Shown piece after piece: positions 11,027-24,847 of a stretch of DNA of 64,000 nucleotides. The DNA is from Psoroptes ovis. Lineage: Eukaryota; Arthropoda; Arachnida; Sarcoptiformes; Psoroptidae. Position 1 is the first letter of the stretch, and each line of letters opens with the position of its first letter. A program made the translations under genes and the position numbers. The notes under the pieces are model-generated. The model ran no database searches. It had not been told where the DNA came from and saw only the letters and a list, made by a program, of their open reading frames with translations. The stretch is taken from positions 682,001 through 746,000 of the forward strand of contig PQWQ01000017.1 of NCBI GenBank assembly GCA_002943765.1. Direction: 5' to 3'.

Positions 11027-11872
11027 ATGAATTTTGATAATTTTCAAGAAAAAATTCAAAAATTCTTCACCGATATTCAAATAGATGAACCATATGTTTT
11101 GCAGCGGAAAATTCCTACAAATAAAGATCAACAACAATCAGCAATTAAACCACTATTATTTTGTAATAAAAATAGTCATTCAAAGTCAAATGATGCTAAA
11201 CATCAAAAGAAGATTCAAAAAAAGCTGTTGAATTTTTACAATGAATCTATTATTGAGAATTATGATGAAAAATTGCCAACAATTTCAGCAGACACTGATG
11301 AAGATGATCATAATAGCAATGAATCGATGTTGTATCAAATAATATTTGAAATTCTTAAAAAATATGAACTCATATATTGTAATAGTAATCAAATATTTGG
11401 TCCAATATTTGATTATTTGAAAGAAAATTTCTATGCAACTTATCAAAACGAGGCAGAAGAAGCACAACAACAATCAACAATGATGAATGGTAATGATCGA
11501 TTGGAAAAATTTCAACAATATTACTCTGAAAATATTTGTAAATGGATAATAATTATGACTTATTATGATGAAATATTTCAAAAATATTCCCGAATTATTC
11601 GTTGGTTATGTAGACATGTTTATATTCCATACCGATATCCTTCTAGATTGCTATCATCATTAGATGATAAAGGTGATTATAATTTCAATGATGATATTCA
11701 TGATGCAAATAAGAATTTCAATTATAATGATGGTGATGATTATAAGGATAAAGATAATGATTTTGCATTACGTTTATCGATGTCAATCATATATTATCTT
11801 GTACAATATCGGCTGTATTGGATTGAAAAATTTCAACAATTTTTGCTCGATATTAAACCATCAAACCTTTGA
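11027..11872 (+). CDS. Hypothetical single-exon protein, 281 aa
   Basis: An intronless ORF of 281 codons, far longer than chance ORFs here, preceded by an AT-rich leader with several in-frame stops. I do not recognise the family. Residues 1-60 are mixed and basic; about 60-105 are acidic. Two helical aromatic-rich segments follow: FGPIFDYLKENFYATY, and a stretch ending IIRWLCRHVYIPYRYP. An Asp/Asn-rich low-complexity insert precedes a final hydrophobic, Tyr-rich helix near the C-terminus. There is no signal peptide and no clear membrane span. It starts about 1.5 kb from the oppositely oriented carrier gene. It could be a fast-evolving member of a conserved family that my reading cannot detect. 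Confidence 0.65.
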   Translation: MNFDNFQEKIQKFFTDIQIDEPYVLQRKIPTNKDQQQSAIKPLLFCNKNSHSKSNDAKHQKKIQKKLLNFYNESIIENYDEKLPTISADTDEDDHNSNESMLYQIIFEILKKYELIYCNSNQIFGPIFDYLKENFYATYQNEAEEAQQQSTMMNGNDRLEKFQQYYSENICKWIIIMTYYDEIFQKYSRIIRWLCRHVYIPYRYPSRLLSSLDDKGDYNFNDDIHDANKNFNYNDGDDYKDKDNDFALRLSMSIIYYLVQYRLYWIEKFQQFLLDIKPSNL

Positions 11873-11935
11873 AATAGTGAAAATTTTAAAATTTTAAAAA
11901 TTAAATTTGAATTAATTAAGACACAAAGATTAATT

Positions 11936-12120
11936 TGATTCCGGTTCTCGGTCCTCGGTGGTACGCCACCGCCCACACCGGTACACCAGTGTTGCAGGTG
12001 AAACCATCCAGTCCAAATGTGTTCCGTTGTTCTCACGTTCTTATTCTCACCACCAAAAAAAACCACTTAGAAACTAGGTTCCTAGGTCCGCTTAGCCTTA
12101 CCACCATGCATGACTGAACA
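11936..12120. other. GC-rich island of unknown nature
   Basis: A block visibly richer in G and C than everything around it, just after the hypothetical gene. It contains GGTGGTACGCCACC (partly palindromic) and a CTAGG-TT-CCTAG inverted repeat. Long T runs follow it on the plus strand (near 12137-12165). Short ORFs on both strands do not resemble a protein I know. Possible explanations are a degenerate processed pseudogene, a SINE-like or Pol III element, or a structured noncoding RNA; none is established. Confidence 0.4.
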
Positions 12121-13158
12121 CACAAAGGATGACCTGTTTTTTGTTTCAAAGTTTTTTTTTTTAAAAAAATTCATTTGAAATGTTACTGCAAATCAACAAT
12201 GAATCATTGTTCATTCATTTACAAGTGATTTTATTTGTAAAATGTCATTTCTAAATAATTCAACAAATGAATTGGAAATTTTCTCTGTCCAAATCCATCC
12301 AATTATTCATTGTTTATCATCACAAATTCATTTCTTAATAATGTAATGTAATTCCACTAATTATTACATGATTTATTTTCATTGTTTGATTCCGGATTTT
12401 CATTTGAAAACAAAAAAAAAAAAAAAAAAAAAAACAAACAAAATTCGATGATCATTTCGTAATATCTCATCAAGTATTATTATGATGTAGTGATATTGGT
12501 GCTGTTGCTGATGAAGAAGCAGCAACCGTTACAACACCAGCACCAACCACAAACAACAACAACCAGCAACACAATTGTATTTGAATTTCCCTTCACCAAA
12601 AAATATTTAAAAATTTCATTCATTTGCATTGATTCACTTGCCATGAATCGAAATCAACAATTCACCACCAGCACAAAACTATTTGATCAATACACACGAT
12701 TGAATGTGTATCAAAATATTCAAATTTGTTGTTTGAACAAATGTAAAAATTGATCAATCAATCAATCAACAACCAACCGGATGATCGCCAGTGAATAAAT
12801 GAATTTCAGACTAGAAAATATCGATTGAACATATTGAATATGCTTTCACAATTATGAACTTGTTGTCAATTGATTTTTATCGTAGAAAACAATTATGAAT
12901 TTTGAAATTGAAATTTTTAAATCAATGTATTGTCCATTACAGTACAAATAATTGAAATTGAATCGTAGTAAACAAATAATTTTGATAAATTTCAAACGAA
13001 AACAAACAGAAATAGTCAAAATTTGACCCTTTTTGTTTATTATTAATGTTCATGTTTGAATTGAATTTTTCAATGTCAATTTAGTCAATCGATTTCAATG
13101 TCAAATGTTTTTTGTGAATGTTTTTATTTGAAAAAATTAATAATCCAATCAATCGATC
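12121..13158. other. Intergenic upstream of the receptor kinase gene
   Basis: AT-rich DNA with a 23-A homopolymer at 12412-12434 and Gln/Thr-type simple sequence (ACAAC and ACCAGC repeats) around 12520-12570. An 87-codon ORF at 12490 looks like a by-product of that simple sequence. The region probably carries the receptor promoter and 5' UTR. Confidence 0.55.
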
Positions 13159-16100
13159 ATGAAAATGTTTTCAGATAATTTTCAATTAATTTCTCCGATT
13201 GTGATTATAATTTTGGCCCAATTATCATCAACATCATCATCATCATCATCATCGACATCGACATTATCATCATCAACAACTAATTTCATTGATAATAATA
13301 ATAATAGTGTTGATTATGTTACATCAGCTAAATTTACAATTAAACCGAAAATATTTCTATTATCACCGAAATTAGCTCCGAACAATGATAGTACATATGA
13401 TATTCAATTCGGTAGCACCGTACATTTACGTTGTATTGGTTATCGGAAATTATTTTGGACATTTCCGAATAATCGAGTGAGTAATAAATCAATCAATGTT
13501 GTTAACATTTGAATTTGATTAATTTGTTTCAATTATTTTTCTTGAAAAATTCAATCCTTAAGCTTGAACGATTCGAATCGATAGCCAATATTAGCATCAT
13601 AAACAATTGTGATTATGATGATGGTCGTGATAGTGAAAATGATATTGATAATGATAATTATATGGCGAATGTTAAACATTTACCATGGAATAATAAATGT
13701 TCAAGTGAAATAATTATTTATGATGTCCAATATTTTATGACTGGATATTATTCATGTCATTATAATGATCATAATAATCATCAGCAGCAGCAGCCTCAGC
13801 ATCAACAAAATTTTGAGTCATCTGAATTGAATGAATACAATATCAATGATCATAACGATAATGTTGATCTATTTCAATCATTATCAACAACATCAACATC
13901 AATAAATCATCCATCATCGCCCGATCGAATCGATTCGATATTCTTGTTCATAAATGATCCAGATCATTTGATTGTACCATATGAAAATGTTGAAGAATAC
14001 ATGTTTTTAGCATTGTTTCAATCACAACCGACAACAATACCATGTCGTTCAACATATTCAAATGCAACCGTTACATTATGGAAAGAAAATAATGGAAATA
14101 TTAATAATAATAATAATGAAATGATTGAAATCAAACCAAATTCATCATTAGGCATTACATATGATCGTCGTGAAGGTTTTCATTTTGAATATCCACGTTG
14201 GGATACAAGCGTATTTGAATGTATTTATCGTATGAACACTAAAGATCAACAATTGAAATTAGAATCAAAAACAACAATTAATATTCATTGGTCAAGTAAG
14301 TTCATTGTACTTTGTTTATTATTTATGGTCAGAAGCGAATTTGACATTCAAAAATTGCTAGAATTTAACTAGTCAATTTTGTACTTAATAATTATCGTTG
14401 ATGATTGATCATTGATGATGATAGTAAGACATATTATCAATCAAATGTTTAATGTTTGGTTTCGTCAATCAACGAATGTATTCAACCAATAATGATTTCG
14501 AAAACGACAATCGATTTCCGCTCAGATATTTTAAATGATATTCATTTGCATGGCTGAAATCGATCATATGCAAAGCTGGATTTATTTGAATTTATCTCAA
14601 ATTTTTTCGTTTTTTTCTTGATTTTATTTATTCCAGTATTACCAGTAGAATTACATCCAATCATTGATGATGAACAAGCTAAACACGTATTCGTTGATGA
14701 TACATTCGTATTGAAATGTTTCGTTCATATTGATATTGGTGTTATAATTATTGTTGATTGGGATTTGCCATCATCGAATAATAATAATGGATCCAAAGAT
14801 AATGATAATAATAATAGAATAATCAAATCAATGCCAGAAACAACCAGGCAATTAGTTAATAGTAATAGTTATGATACTGTATCGATAACATTGACAATAA
14901 AAAATGCAACAAAAAATGATGAAGGTTTATATCGTTGTAATGCGACCGATGCAAATGGTCGAACATTTTCGACGACTAAACGTATCATTATTTTCGGTAT
15001 GATTAATCTTAATCTGCGAATGAATTGATCTAATCCTTGAATTTTTCCTTGGACACATTATAGATGAAAATATTCAAACATCAATAAAATTTATAAAAAA
15101 TTTCAATGAACCAATCATTGGTGATTATGGTCATGATTTACAATTTTCAATCACAGCACAAGCATATCCTGATATTAGTTTTTTCGAATTACATTGGTAT
15201 AAAGATGAACGGCCATTATTGATCAATATGTATGATACTATGGATCATGAATCATCATCACATCATCATGTACAAATGAATCTAATGAATTATTATCATT
15301 TTAATAATGAAAATGATAATCGAACACAAATCGTTTTGTCAATCATATCGGTACGTCCTTCGGATAGTGGTGAATATAAATTAGTTGCCCGAACATCATC
15401 GAAATCACCGCGACAACAACAAAATAATGATAATTATTCATCGACAAATGTTACATTATCAATTTATATTAAAGGTGATTTAGAAATTTTGATCGAAAAT
15501 CATCTGGAATTTTATCAATTAAATCATACATATGAACTAACGTGTAAAAGTTATGGCTACCCGAATCCGACTATCTATTGGCAATGGTTTCCTTGTGAAA
15601 CTGTTGATTCTTGTTTGTCCATTGATTATAGTGATCACCACAATAATGATAATAATAAAACTGATAATCATAAAATTCATTGGTATGACATTACATCATC
15701 ATCAAATGTTGACAATGATGCTAAAATTATTCGTAATTTTGATGACCGAGTTAATTTATCATATTTAAATGTTTTAAAATTAAAAGTAAATGCCCAACGA
15801 CCCGGTATATATCGTTGTCTATCGACAATGATGAACGATACAATCATTAAGCATGAAGATATACCATTCATTGTTATGGATGATGATGATTTATTTAAAA
15901 TCGTATCATCAACAAATGAACCAACAGTTAATGATACAATTACACTGACTTGTAAAGCAAGTATTTATCGTTATTCAAAAATTTGGTGGTTAAACACAAG
16001 ATTAGATGCTAATGATATTGAACCGATTGACATAGAAAAATTGTTAAATAAAACGAATGACAGCGATCAATCATCGTGGACATTATCATCGAAACAGAAT

Positions 16101-19100
16101 GATTATTCCATTAGTTCAACGCTAATATTATCATCAATACAAATGAATGATAGTTCACTATTTACATGTGAAGCATTATCATTATTTAATATGACGAAAA
16201 ATGAGCGTAAAGAATTTTATTTGAATGTAAAAGAAATAACACCACCATTTATTGTTGAAACAAATATGAATGAATCGATAATCGAGGCTGAATATAATTC
16301 ACAAACTGAATTACGTTGTTACATAGAGGGAAGGCCAAGGCCTGAATTGAAATGGTATCGAAACGAGCAACCGCTACGATTTGATTCACATGATTCTGGT
16401 GTACGAATTTATGATCATGGACAACGAATCGTATTCACTCGATTATTGTCCAAAGATTCTGGTGTATATGTTTGTCATGGTATTAATCGTGGTGGTGATG
16501 TTAAATGTGCTGTTTTGCTTAAAGTACAAGGAAGTTCAGATACACCATCAGCTATTGATATTTTACCAATTTTCATTTACATCATTATGGGTACATTGAC
16601 CATAATAATGGCATTCATTATTGGTAAACGTATACGTGATGAAAAGTTGCAACGTCGTGAATTGGAATTTTTCTCCAAAACATTATTCGAACAAGGACAA
16701 ATGCAATTATTTAATCCAGATATGCCATTAGATGAACAAATCGATTTGCTGCCATATGATTCTCGATTTGAATTTCCGAAAGAACGGCTGATATTAGGTC
16801 GTACGCTAGGACAAGGCGCATTTGGACGTGTGGTCAAAGCACAAGCAATCGGATTGGATGAATCAAATGAAAACGAATCAACAACTGTAGCAGTTAAGAT
16901 GTTAAAAGAACGTGCCGATTCGACACAACGTAAAGCATTGATGGCTGAATTGAAAATTTTGATACATTTAGGCAGAAATTTGAACATTGTGAATTTGCTC
17001 GGTGCATGTACCAAAAATTTAATCAAAGGTGAATTACTGGTCATTGTCGAGTATTGTCAATTTGGTAATCTAAGACATTATTTGATTGCAAATCGTAATA
17101 ATTTCATTAATCAATTGAATCCATTGAATGGAAAAATTGATCGATCTATTCGTGTTAACAATAATGGAAATCTTATATATCAAAATGTTGAAATAATACA
17201 ATCCGCCAATCATAATAATAATGGCCCAAAAAACATTGATTATTCATCCACCAACAACAATAATAATGATGATAATAAAAATATTTTCGATTATTTTACA
17301 CTTAACAATCATAGTAAAAATAACCTCAATAATAATGGTGTAAATTATGTGGATTTGATGCAAAACAACAACAATCATCATCAACAATCGAATGGTCATG
17401 TTGTTGATTATATGAATACGAACATTGTTCAAACATCACCGACAAATAATGATAATAATGATAGTAATGGTTGTATTGTATCATCAAATACAGGTAATAA
17501 TCATTAGGTTGAAGAATACCTTTGATTTTATTCTTTTTTTTCAATTTGCAGGCATTGCCTATTACAATAATAATTATGGTCAAACAGCCGGTAATCAATG
17601 TAATGGTAAATCATTTAATCATCAACAGCCGAAACGTTCGACCACATCATCCTCAGTGACATCGACGAATCGATTTCGTCGGCAATCATCATCACAATCG
17701 ACTAAACAACAAGGTCATATTGTGACGACATTCGATTTGATATGTTGGGCATTTCAATGTTCGCGAGGTATGGATTATCTTACAATGCGTAAGGTATGTA
17801 ACCTTGTACAATTTCTATCAATGAATGTTTTCAATTAAATAAAACTCCTCACATAGTTGATACATCGTGATTTAGCTGCACGTAATGTACTATTAGCAAG
17901 TAATAATGTTGTAAAAATATGTGATTTTGGTCTCGCAAAAGATGTTTATAAATGTGATAATTATATTAAAAAAGATGATGGACCATTACCGATTAAATGG
18001 ATGGCAATCGAATCGATTAGTGATAAAATATTCACATCAAAAAGTGATGTATGGTCATATGGTATCCTGTTATGGGAATTATTTACATTAGGTAAAACAC
18101 CATATCCTGGTATTGAAATTGATGAAGAATTTTATAAACGTTTAAAAAATGGTTATCGTATGGAAAAACCTGATTATGCAAATGATCAAATGTAAGATTT
18201 TTTCAATTCATGACAGTCGTTAAAATTCGATTAATCCGTTGAATTTTTCCGAATCCTCATCCATTTAAATATTACAGATATGAACTAATGCTTCAATGTT
18301 GGAATGCAAATCCGAATGATCGGCCAGATTTTTCCGATATTGCCAATATTGTTGGCGATATGTTGGATGATAAAACGAAAAAAGTATAAATTTTGAATTG
18401 ATAATCCTTGATAATAATTAATTGATTAATTAATTACATTTCGGTTTTCTTTTCCCATAGCATTACATTGAACTAAATAATCCATATTTAGAAATGAATG
18501 AACAAATCTTGGGTACAAGTGATCATTATTTAAAAATGTCTGCATGTAATAGTAATAATAGCAATAGTAACAACATCACTAGTATTAGTAACAATAGCAA
18601 TTTCATTGATAATCAACAACAACAACAACAACAATCGAATAATATCATCAATAATCCTCATCATCAACAGCAGCAACAACAACAAGAACAATTTCAACAA
18701 ACAATGATCAATGATTGTTATAATGATGATGATGATTATAATAATGATTATAATGTTGATGATGATCAATGTGAATATGAACAAAATATTTCACAATTAA
18801 TCATGAATGATAGCGATAAACAACAACAGCAACATTTAAATTTGAATGATAAATTAATACCAACAACAGCAGCAACGACACCAAATTACACAACAAACAA
18901 TCTAAATAAACATCATCATCATCATTGTTCGGCAGTAGCAGATAATGATGACAATATAATTGAAATGTCAATATTGGAACATTCATTGTTGAAACAAACA
19001 TTGAATAATGATTGTTCAATAAGGAATAAGAGTGTTTTATCGAATGTTATGTCATCGTCATCGGCATCATCACCATCATCAGCATCAACATCATCATCAT

Positions 19101-19168
19101 CGGCATTGCCATTATCGACTGTTGTAGGATCGAAGAATATGATTTATGATAATCTGACAAATGTTTAA
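13159..19168 (+). CDS. VEGFR/PDGFR (PVR)-like receptor tyrosine kinase, seven Ig domains
   Basis: Eight exons: 13159-13476, 13563-14295, 14637-14996, 15064-17493, 17552-17793, 17857-18191, 18278-18383, 18461-19168. Phases are consistent and the product is 1743 residues. A signal peptide is followed by seven Ig-like domains. Ig4 lacks the Cys pair, and Ig5 has YGYPNPTIYWQWFPC; both are VEGFR-like traits. The TM helix lies near residues 969-993. The split kinase has GQGAFG (about 1052), VAVK (about 1083), HRDLAARN (1364-1371) and DFG (about 1384), so it should be active. The kinase insert is about 190 residues, Asn-rich, and crossed by the 58-bp intron 4. The C-tail, beginning YIELNNPYLEMN, is Gln/Asn-rich with candidate phosphotyrosines. 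The family binds PDGF/VEGF-like ligands and drives cell migration, haemocyte survival and tracheal or epithelial signalling in arthropods. It is larger than typical VEGFRs (about 1350 residues). Confidence 0.9.
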
Positions 19169-20534
19169 CAGGGAATTATGATGATGATTATTTCAGTTTT
19201 TTCCATATAATTTTATATATGATCCATGGATTCTAGTCTAATCAATTATATGTGTGAGTCTCAAATTTCAAATATTTTAAAATAATTGTATTTTAAAATA
19301 TTGTATAAAAATATAATGATCAAAATGAATTTATTTTTTTTATCTTAAATAATTAATCCATTAAATTATTATTATAATCATTAATTTATATTGAAAAATC
19401 TAATGGTTCTAAATGATTGATTCATTACGAATCATTGAATTATCATCGAATCCATCCAAATCCATTATTAGATTTGTTAGGGATTTGAATCGTTCAAACT
19501 CGAAAAATTGTTTCAAAGCTTTTAGTGCATTCAAAAGCTTTGAAAACATTGGAAACACGCATTACCTTTGATCACCTTTATCGTTGTAGACATTGTAATT
19601 GTATTAGAGATTGTATGGTGACCATAAATAGAATCATATCGAATGCTGATTATCGTATTACGAGGATTATTGCCACTCAATTGATTTCAATCTTTTGTGT
19701 TCACGATTCAATGAAATGGCCAATTTCATTGATTTATGAAATAAATCAATGAAAATTGATATTAAATCATATTTAACTGATAAATCAAATATGGAAGCAG
19801 CAATGAATGTTGGAGAGAAAAATATAATTATTTCATATTTATCAAATGTATAAGACAATGATGGACATCATCACATGATCAAAAAAAAAAAAAAAAAAAA
19901 TGATCATTCAATTCAAACATTTAAGAAAAAACATGATCATCAATGTCCACCACCACCGCCACCATCATCAATCATTATTATTATTTATTGATTTTTTCCG
20001 AAAATGAATTAATCATTCATGCTCATATTTTATATAAATCAAAATTTTGAAATGGAAAAAATTGAAAATGACTTTCTTTGATTTGATCAAATCAAAAAAA
20101 AAGTCAATTTCCGATTTGAGAAAATACGAATGATGATGATGATGATGATGATGATTATATAAATAATTTAAACTTTATTTCATGTGAATCAAATCAAACC
20201 GAATCAAATCAAATCAAATCAAATTCGAATCGAATCCGAAACTAAATCATCATCATCGTCATCGTGGAAGCCCTCGAGCTTTGAATTTGTGAAAAATTTC
20301 AATCAAATAAAAATTGAACAGATTTAAAATTTTTTGCTTCAAATCAAATCAAATCCAATTTCACATGAAAATCATATCAATTATTGATTTTTGTATCCAT
20401 TTTTCCTTTTCCATTCATGTATCAATGATCATTTCAATTCATTCTTATAATAACCACCATGTTTGAATCGGTTCATACATCTTGAATGGATGAATGAATG
20501 GTTATCAATGATTATTACGATGATTGAATGGCCG

Positions 20535-20552
20535 CACACACACACACACACA
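20535..20552. repeat. (CA)9 microsatellite
   Basis: Uninterrupted CA dinucleotide run. Confidence 0.9.
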
Positions 20553-22678
20553 TTTGTACAGAGTCCATCGATCGATTAAATGATTTTCAGAAATAAATCA
20601 GTAAATTATCACTTGTAAATCAGTCAAAAATAAATCTGTTGGCCATTCCTTTTCACCGATTTATCGATTGTTTCCCATCAAACGAAGAAAACCGAATCAA
20701 ATTGATTAGTTTTCGGGTAGTTTAACTAATTTCCTGGCGTCAGTGGATCATCGGAGCCGTTTGACGATTCGAGCCAAGATGGTCCATTGATTTATGACTG
20801 AATCTTCGAGTTTTGAGCTCAAAAATGTTTGAAATATCTCTGGAAATCATGAATCAACTGTGTACATGAAGATTTTCTGTTTTTTGTTGTGTTTATGGAC
20901 TCGGGTGAATATCATTATTTGTGATGATAATACACGAAGTAAACATGTTTAAGGTGATTATGATTTAAACATTGATGATTGTATTAATTGATTGTTGTTT
21001 TATTAATTGAATTCATTTCCATTTCATTTCATTTCGCAAAAAAAAAATTCATGATTTTGTAATCAAATATGAAAAATCATATCCATATATGATGATTGGA
21101 ATAAATTGAAATTTTCATCAAAACATCCACCTTAATGTGTAGGTCTAATAAAATATAATTAATAATGATTAACACATTATTCACATTAGACGATAATGAT
21201 GCTGATGATGATGGTGGTGGTGGTGGCTGATGAGGAACAAAAATCGTTGGAAAATCGTTTGTAGGCGCCATGTAAATGATTCAAACTCGATCCATCAAAT
21301 GAAAATGGCCAAGAGGCTTGCAATCTTCAAGCGAATACAGAGATTGCCGTTCAATGATACTGGCTTCAATGATATTTTCGTCTGATGAGAAGGAGAAAGA
21401 TTTCTTCGGAAGGGGTATCATTGATTGATTCATTCATTGGCATCAATTGTCATTGTTTTAGGATTATCATTGATTCATTAGCATCGATTGTCATTGTCCT
21501 ATCAATATCATTGATGGTGGGTGTAGGTGTACGCGTCTGTCAAAGTGATTAATATTCATAAATTATAATTATTGCTTGATTAATGATTTATAAATGTCTA
21601 TTTGAAAGAGTAAAATATAAATAAATTCATAAATAGATTCAAATTAATTGAATTTGAATTCAAATTTATTGGATGCAATCAAATCCTATGAAAGTGAATG
21701 GAAAATTGATTCAAATAATTCCAAAATCAACTCGAATGAAACCTTAATTAATCTCCTTTTCTTTCATTTCTAATTTTTCAATGATCGTAAGTAAGAATTG
21801 GTCGAATAAATTCATTCGAAATTATCATCACCACCATCAATGGAATAGAACAATGGTTCGCCAATTTTTGAACAACAACAACAAGCACCGTTGTTGCCGT
21901 TGTTGTTGTTGCTCAAAATTTACGACTTCAAATGTCAATAACGATGATGGACGACCTTCGTATAGTTGATTGAAAATATTCATATTTTTATTCATATTTC
22001 AATGAATTTTTTCGCGATTGGAATTTAACAATTCGTGATCAAAAATTTGATTTATTATTTATTACATCGTTCAAAAAAAAAAAAAAAAAAAAAAGAAAAC
22101 ATTGCTCATAAGTCGTATATGATAATTACGACTTGTGAATTTGAGCTGTCGATACTTTGTTGCTTAAAACAACAACAAACCGATCACGGATGATGAATTT
22201 ATGATTTAAGGCTCCAAACACATCGAGTTAGATATGAACAAGTTGGAATGAAATATGAACAAGATGCATACGAACACCGAGAACAAGATGAATGTACAGT
22301 TAATCCAACAACAACAACAACGACTACAAACAATGAAACAAACGATAAATCCTCGAATAATCTTAGACTTTGAATTTTAATGAATTCATATTCAGTTTTA
22401 ATTTATTCATGTTTTTGCGTATGAATAAGTGTTAGTGTGTTGTTTGTGTTTATGTATGTTTAACGATGAAACGATGTACTATGTTCATGTCAATGTTCAA
22501 TGAGTTTTTCCATACTTTTTAAATCTTGAATTTCTTTGAGTCTTGAATTTTTTAATTCAATTTTAATCATTTGATTTGATCGTAGAGTTTGATGCATTGA
22601 ATCAGTTTTTTGTGTTTCAGATTTGTTTTAGAATTGTTTCAAATTAGGAAGGTCGAAAATATTAAACAATTAATCCAT

Positions 22679-22719
22679 AAATGATCGAAGATTGAAACTT
22701 TTAAATTCTTCGATCATTT
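22679..22719. repeat. Perfect 13-bp inverted repeat (hairpin)
   Basis: The arm AAATGATCGAAGA (22679-22691) is exactly complementary to 22707-22719, with a 15-nt loop. The function is unknown; it may be the remnant of a small inverted-repeat element. Confidence 0.7.
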
Positions 22720-23649
22720 TGAATGTCTTCACCAGCGAATTCCGCGAATTTCTTAAATTCGCAAATCAAAGAAATTCAAAGAAATCCATGATCCTTGATG
22801 AAGGCGTTCAGCCAAAAGGATTAAAAGGGTTCAAAGGATTAAAAGTTTTGTTTGTAAATATTCTCTTAGATGATTTTCAAAGAAAATAATCTTCAAAGAA
22901 ATCTCTCAAAGAAGTCTAAAAATATCAATCAATCAATCTGCGATGATCATATTCTCACTAATGATAATGATAATTATCGCTCGATAATTACATGATCACA
23001 ATTATTGTTATCAATATTTTTAAAAATAATGAATATTTATGATTATCAAAATAATTATAATTTCAGATTGTGATTTCAATTTTAATATTTTCATTTTCTC
23101 AAATCATTATCTTGGATATTTGCTGTTGTTGTTGTTGTTGTTGTTGTTGATCATATTTAAATTTATTCATTCCCAAATTTTAATTCATTTTTCAATCTTT
23201 GATTAATTTCATTCATTAACAAATCATTTCAATCCTCAGATCAGATTAATAATTAACTCAACATCTGAAGTATTTGAAAGGCGAAAACATTCGAAAATCA
23301 TTGAAATCATTGAATAAGTTGAACATTATCATTTCAGTTCGATAAAATCCATCTTCAATCTAAAACATATTATTATCTTTTCTTCGCCCGATGATAATCA
23401 TCGTTGATCAAAATCATCATTGATGATGGTCCAATGATGATGATGATTATTGCTCAAAGATGTTCAAGATGCTGCTGCTGCCATGATTATTTATTCAAAA
23501 GGCCTATCCCTTGCCTGATTTGGCAACAAAAAAATTAAACAGATGATGATCGTGGTACAGCAGCGGAAACAATCAAATAAACAAAAATAAAGGATTGGTC
23601 TTTTTAAATATTTGTAAAATGAACGAAAAATCATACGCTTTGAAATGTA

Positions 23650-23808
23650 TAACCCTTGACGCTCGACCCCGACTTTTTCGAAAGGCAGCAACGCTGCATG
23701 ATCAACGAAGCAACTTGAAGCAAGGCTGCATGGATGATGCCGTCAATCAAGCGTCAAACACGACTGCTTCGGCTTCGATGAGCCTGTCGAGCCTTACACA
23801 AAGGGTTA
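23650..23808. other. GC-richer block with imperfect inverted ends
   Basis: TAACCCTT plus GCTCGAC at the left (23650-23667) is mirrored by GTCGAGC plus AAGGGTTA at the right (23786-23808). The spacing between the two sub-motifs differs by 5 bp between arms. The interior repeats GCTGCATG. I cannot see a target-site duplication. It may be a decayed MITE. Confidence 0.4.
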
Positions 23809-24493
23809 CACAAAAATCATTTCCACCGATTTCTGACTTTGATTTCTTTCTTCATATATTCAAATATCAAGCATTCAAATATGAAAATCATTGAATAACG
23901 GATTTCCATAATAAAAAACAAAATGATTAAATCGTATGAAATAATGATTGAAAATAGTCACAAAACAATGATAATAATGATAATGATTCAAAGCTATGAT
24001 TGAGCAACACTTTTCCGAACAATCAACAAAACAAATGGTAAAACATTCAACAGGTGAAAGTAAATGAGATAAATCATAAACGGCATTCATTTATTTCAGT
24101 TAATTATTTGTGTCATATTGAATACAATTGATTATATGCGGATGTCAATTTTTTGTTCAATGTATTACAATGGGCAACAAATGATTATAAACAAATGATC
24201 GTCAACAAACGATTGTCAATAAACAAACAAAATCGACGACAAATTGTCGTTTGTTTGTTTGTTTATTTGTCATTTGTCACGTGTTCCACTCGAGACATTC
24301 ACTATTTACCACTCAATCAAATGGAATACCATGGAAATCAATGATCAACGCCGATACATTGATCTGTATGATTCGATCCAATTTTTGGTAGGAAGACAAC
24401 AAAATTGGATTAAATTTAATCCAATTTAAAATCAATTGAAAATCTATTTCGATTAAAAATCAATTAACAGCTATGTAAACAATTTCATAAATT

Positions 24494-24570
24494 GAGTTGT
24501 CCGAAAAGTTATTGCTTATTTATCAATGGAAACCTACATTGAAAATCGTTGAAAACTTTTCGGACAACCA
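24494..24570. mobile_element. Short mariner-like MITE, copy 1
   Basis: The left end GAGTTGTCCGAAAAGTT and right end AACTTTTCGGACAACC form inverted repeats of a roughly 75-bp element with no coding capacity. The interior contains ATTGAAAATCG, shared with other copies in the window. Confidence 0.8.
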
Positions 24571-24813
24571 AATGAATTTCTGTACCGATCAATATCTACA
24601 AATATGTACCTGGTGCACTGATACATATTTCTTTATCAATTGAAAACACTTCTCTTATCTTCATTTTTCCCCCTCTCTCCTCACCCCATCATCTCTACCA
24701 TTTCACCATTATTTAATGATCATTATCATTCATTTTGTTTAGTTTCTCTCTTTTGGAGAACAATGATACAAACAAAGTAAAAGTCAAAGTTTGTCAAAGT
24801 AAAAGTTGAAAAT

Positions 24814-24847
<34 letters not shown>

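Larger units (their letters stand above)
19169..24493. other. Gene desert, part 1
   Basis: No supportable gene. Contents include a 20-A run at 19881-19900 flanked by TGATC on both sides, a 22-A run at 22073-22094, a GAT/ATC microsatellite at about 20131-20156, a (TTG)n tract at about 23121-23149, a perfect hairpin at 22679-22719, and a GC-richer block with imperfect inverted ends at 23650-23808. The left end should hold the 3' UTR of the receptor kinase gene. Confidence 0.6.

Noticed and set aside
16577..17044. 155-codon minus-strand ORF within the receptor kinase exon
   Set aside because: It is the antisense shadow of the kinase domain; the plus-strand reading has all catalytic motifs.
19881..19900. 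Poly(A) run as a retrogene tail
   Set aside because: No retrotransposed coding sequence or target duplication lies next to this or the other 20+ A runs (12412-12434, 22073-22094).
23595..23894. 99-codon plus-strand ORF in the desert
   Set aside because: It overlaps a probable decayed inverted-repeat element and shows no domain, signal peptide or splice context. It is within the length expected by chance in GC-richer patches.
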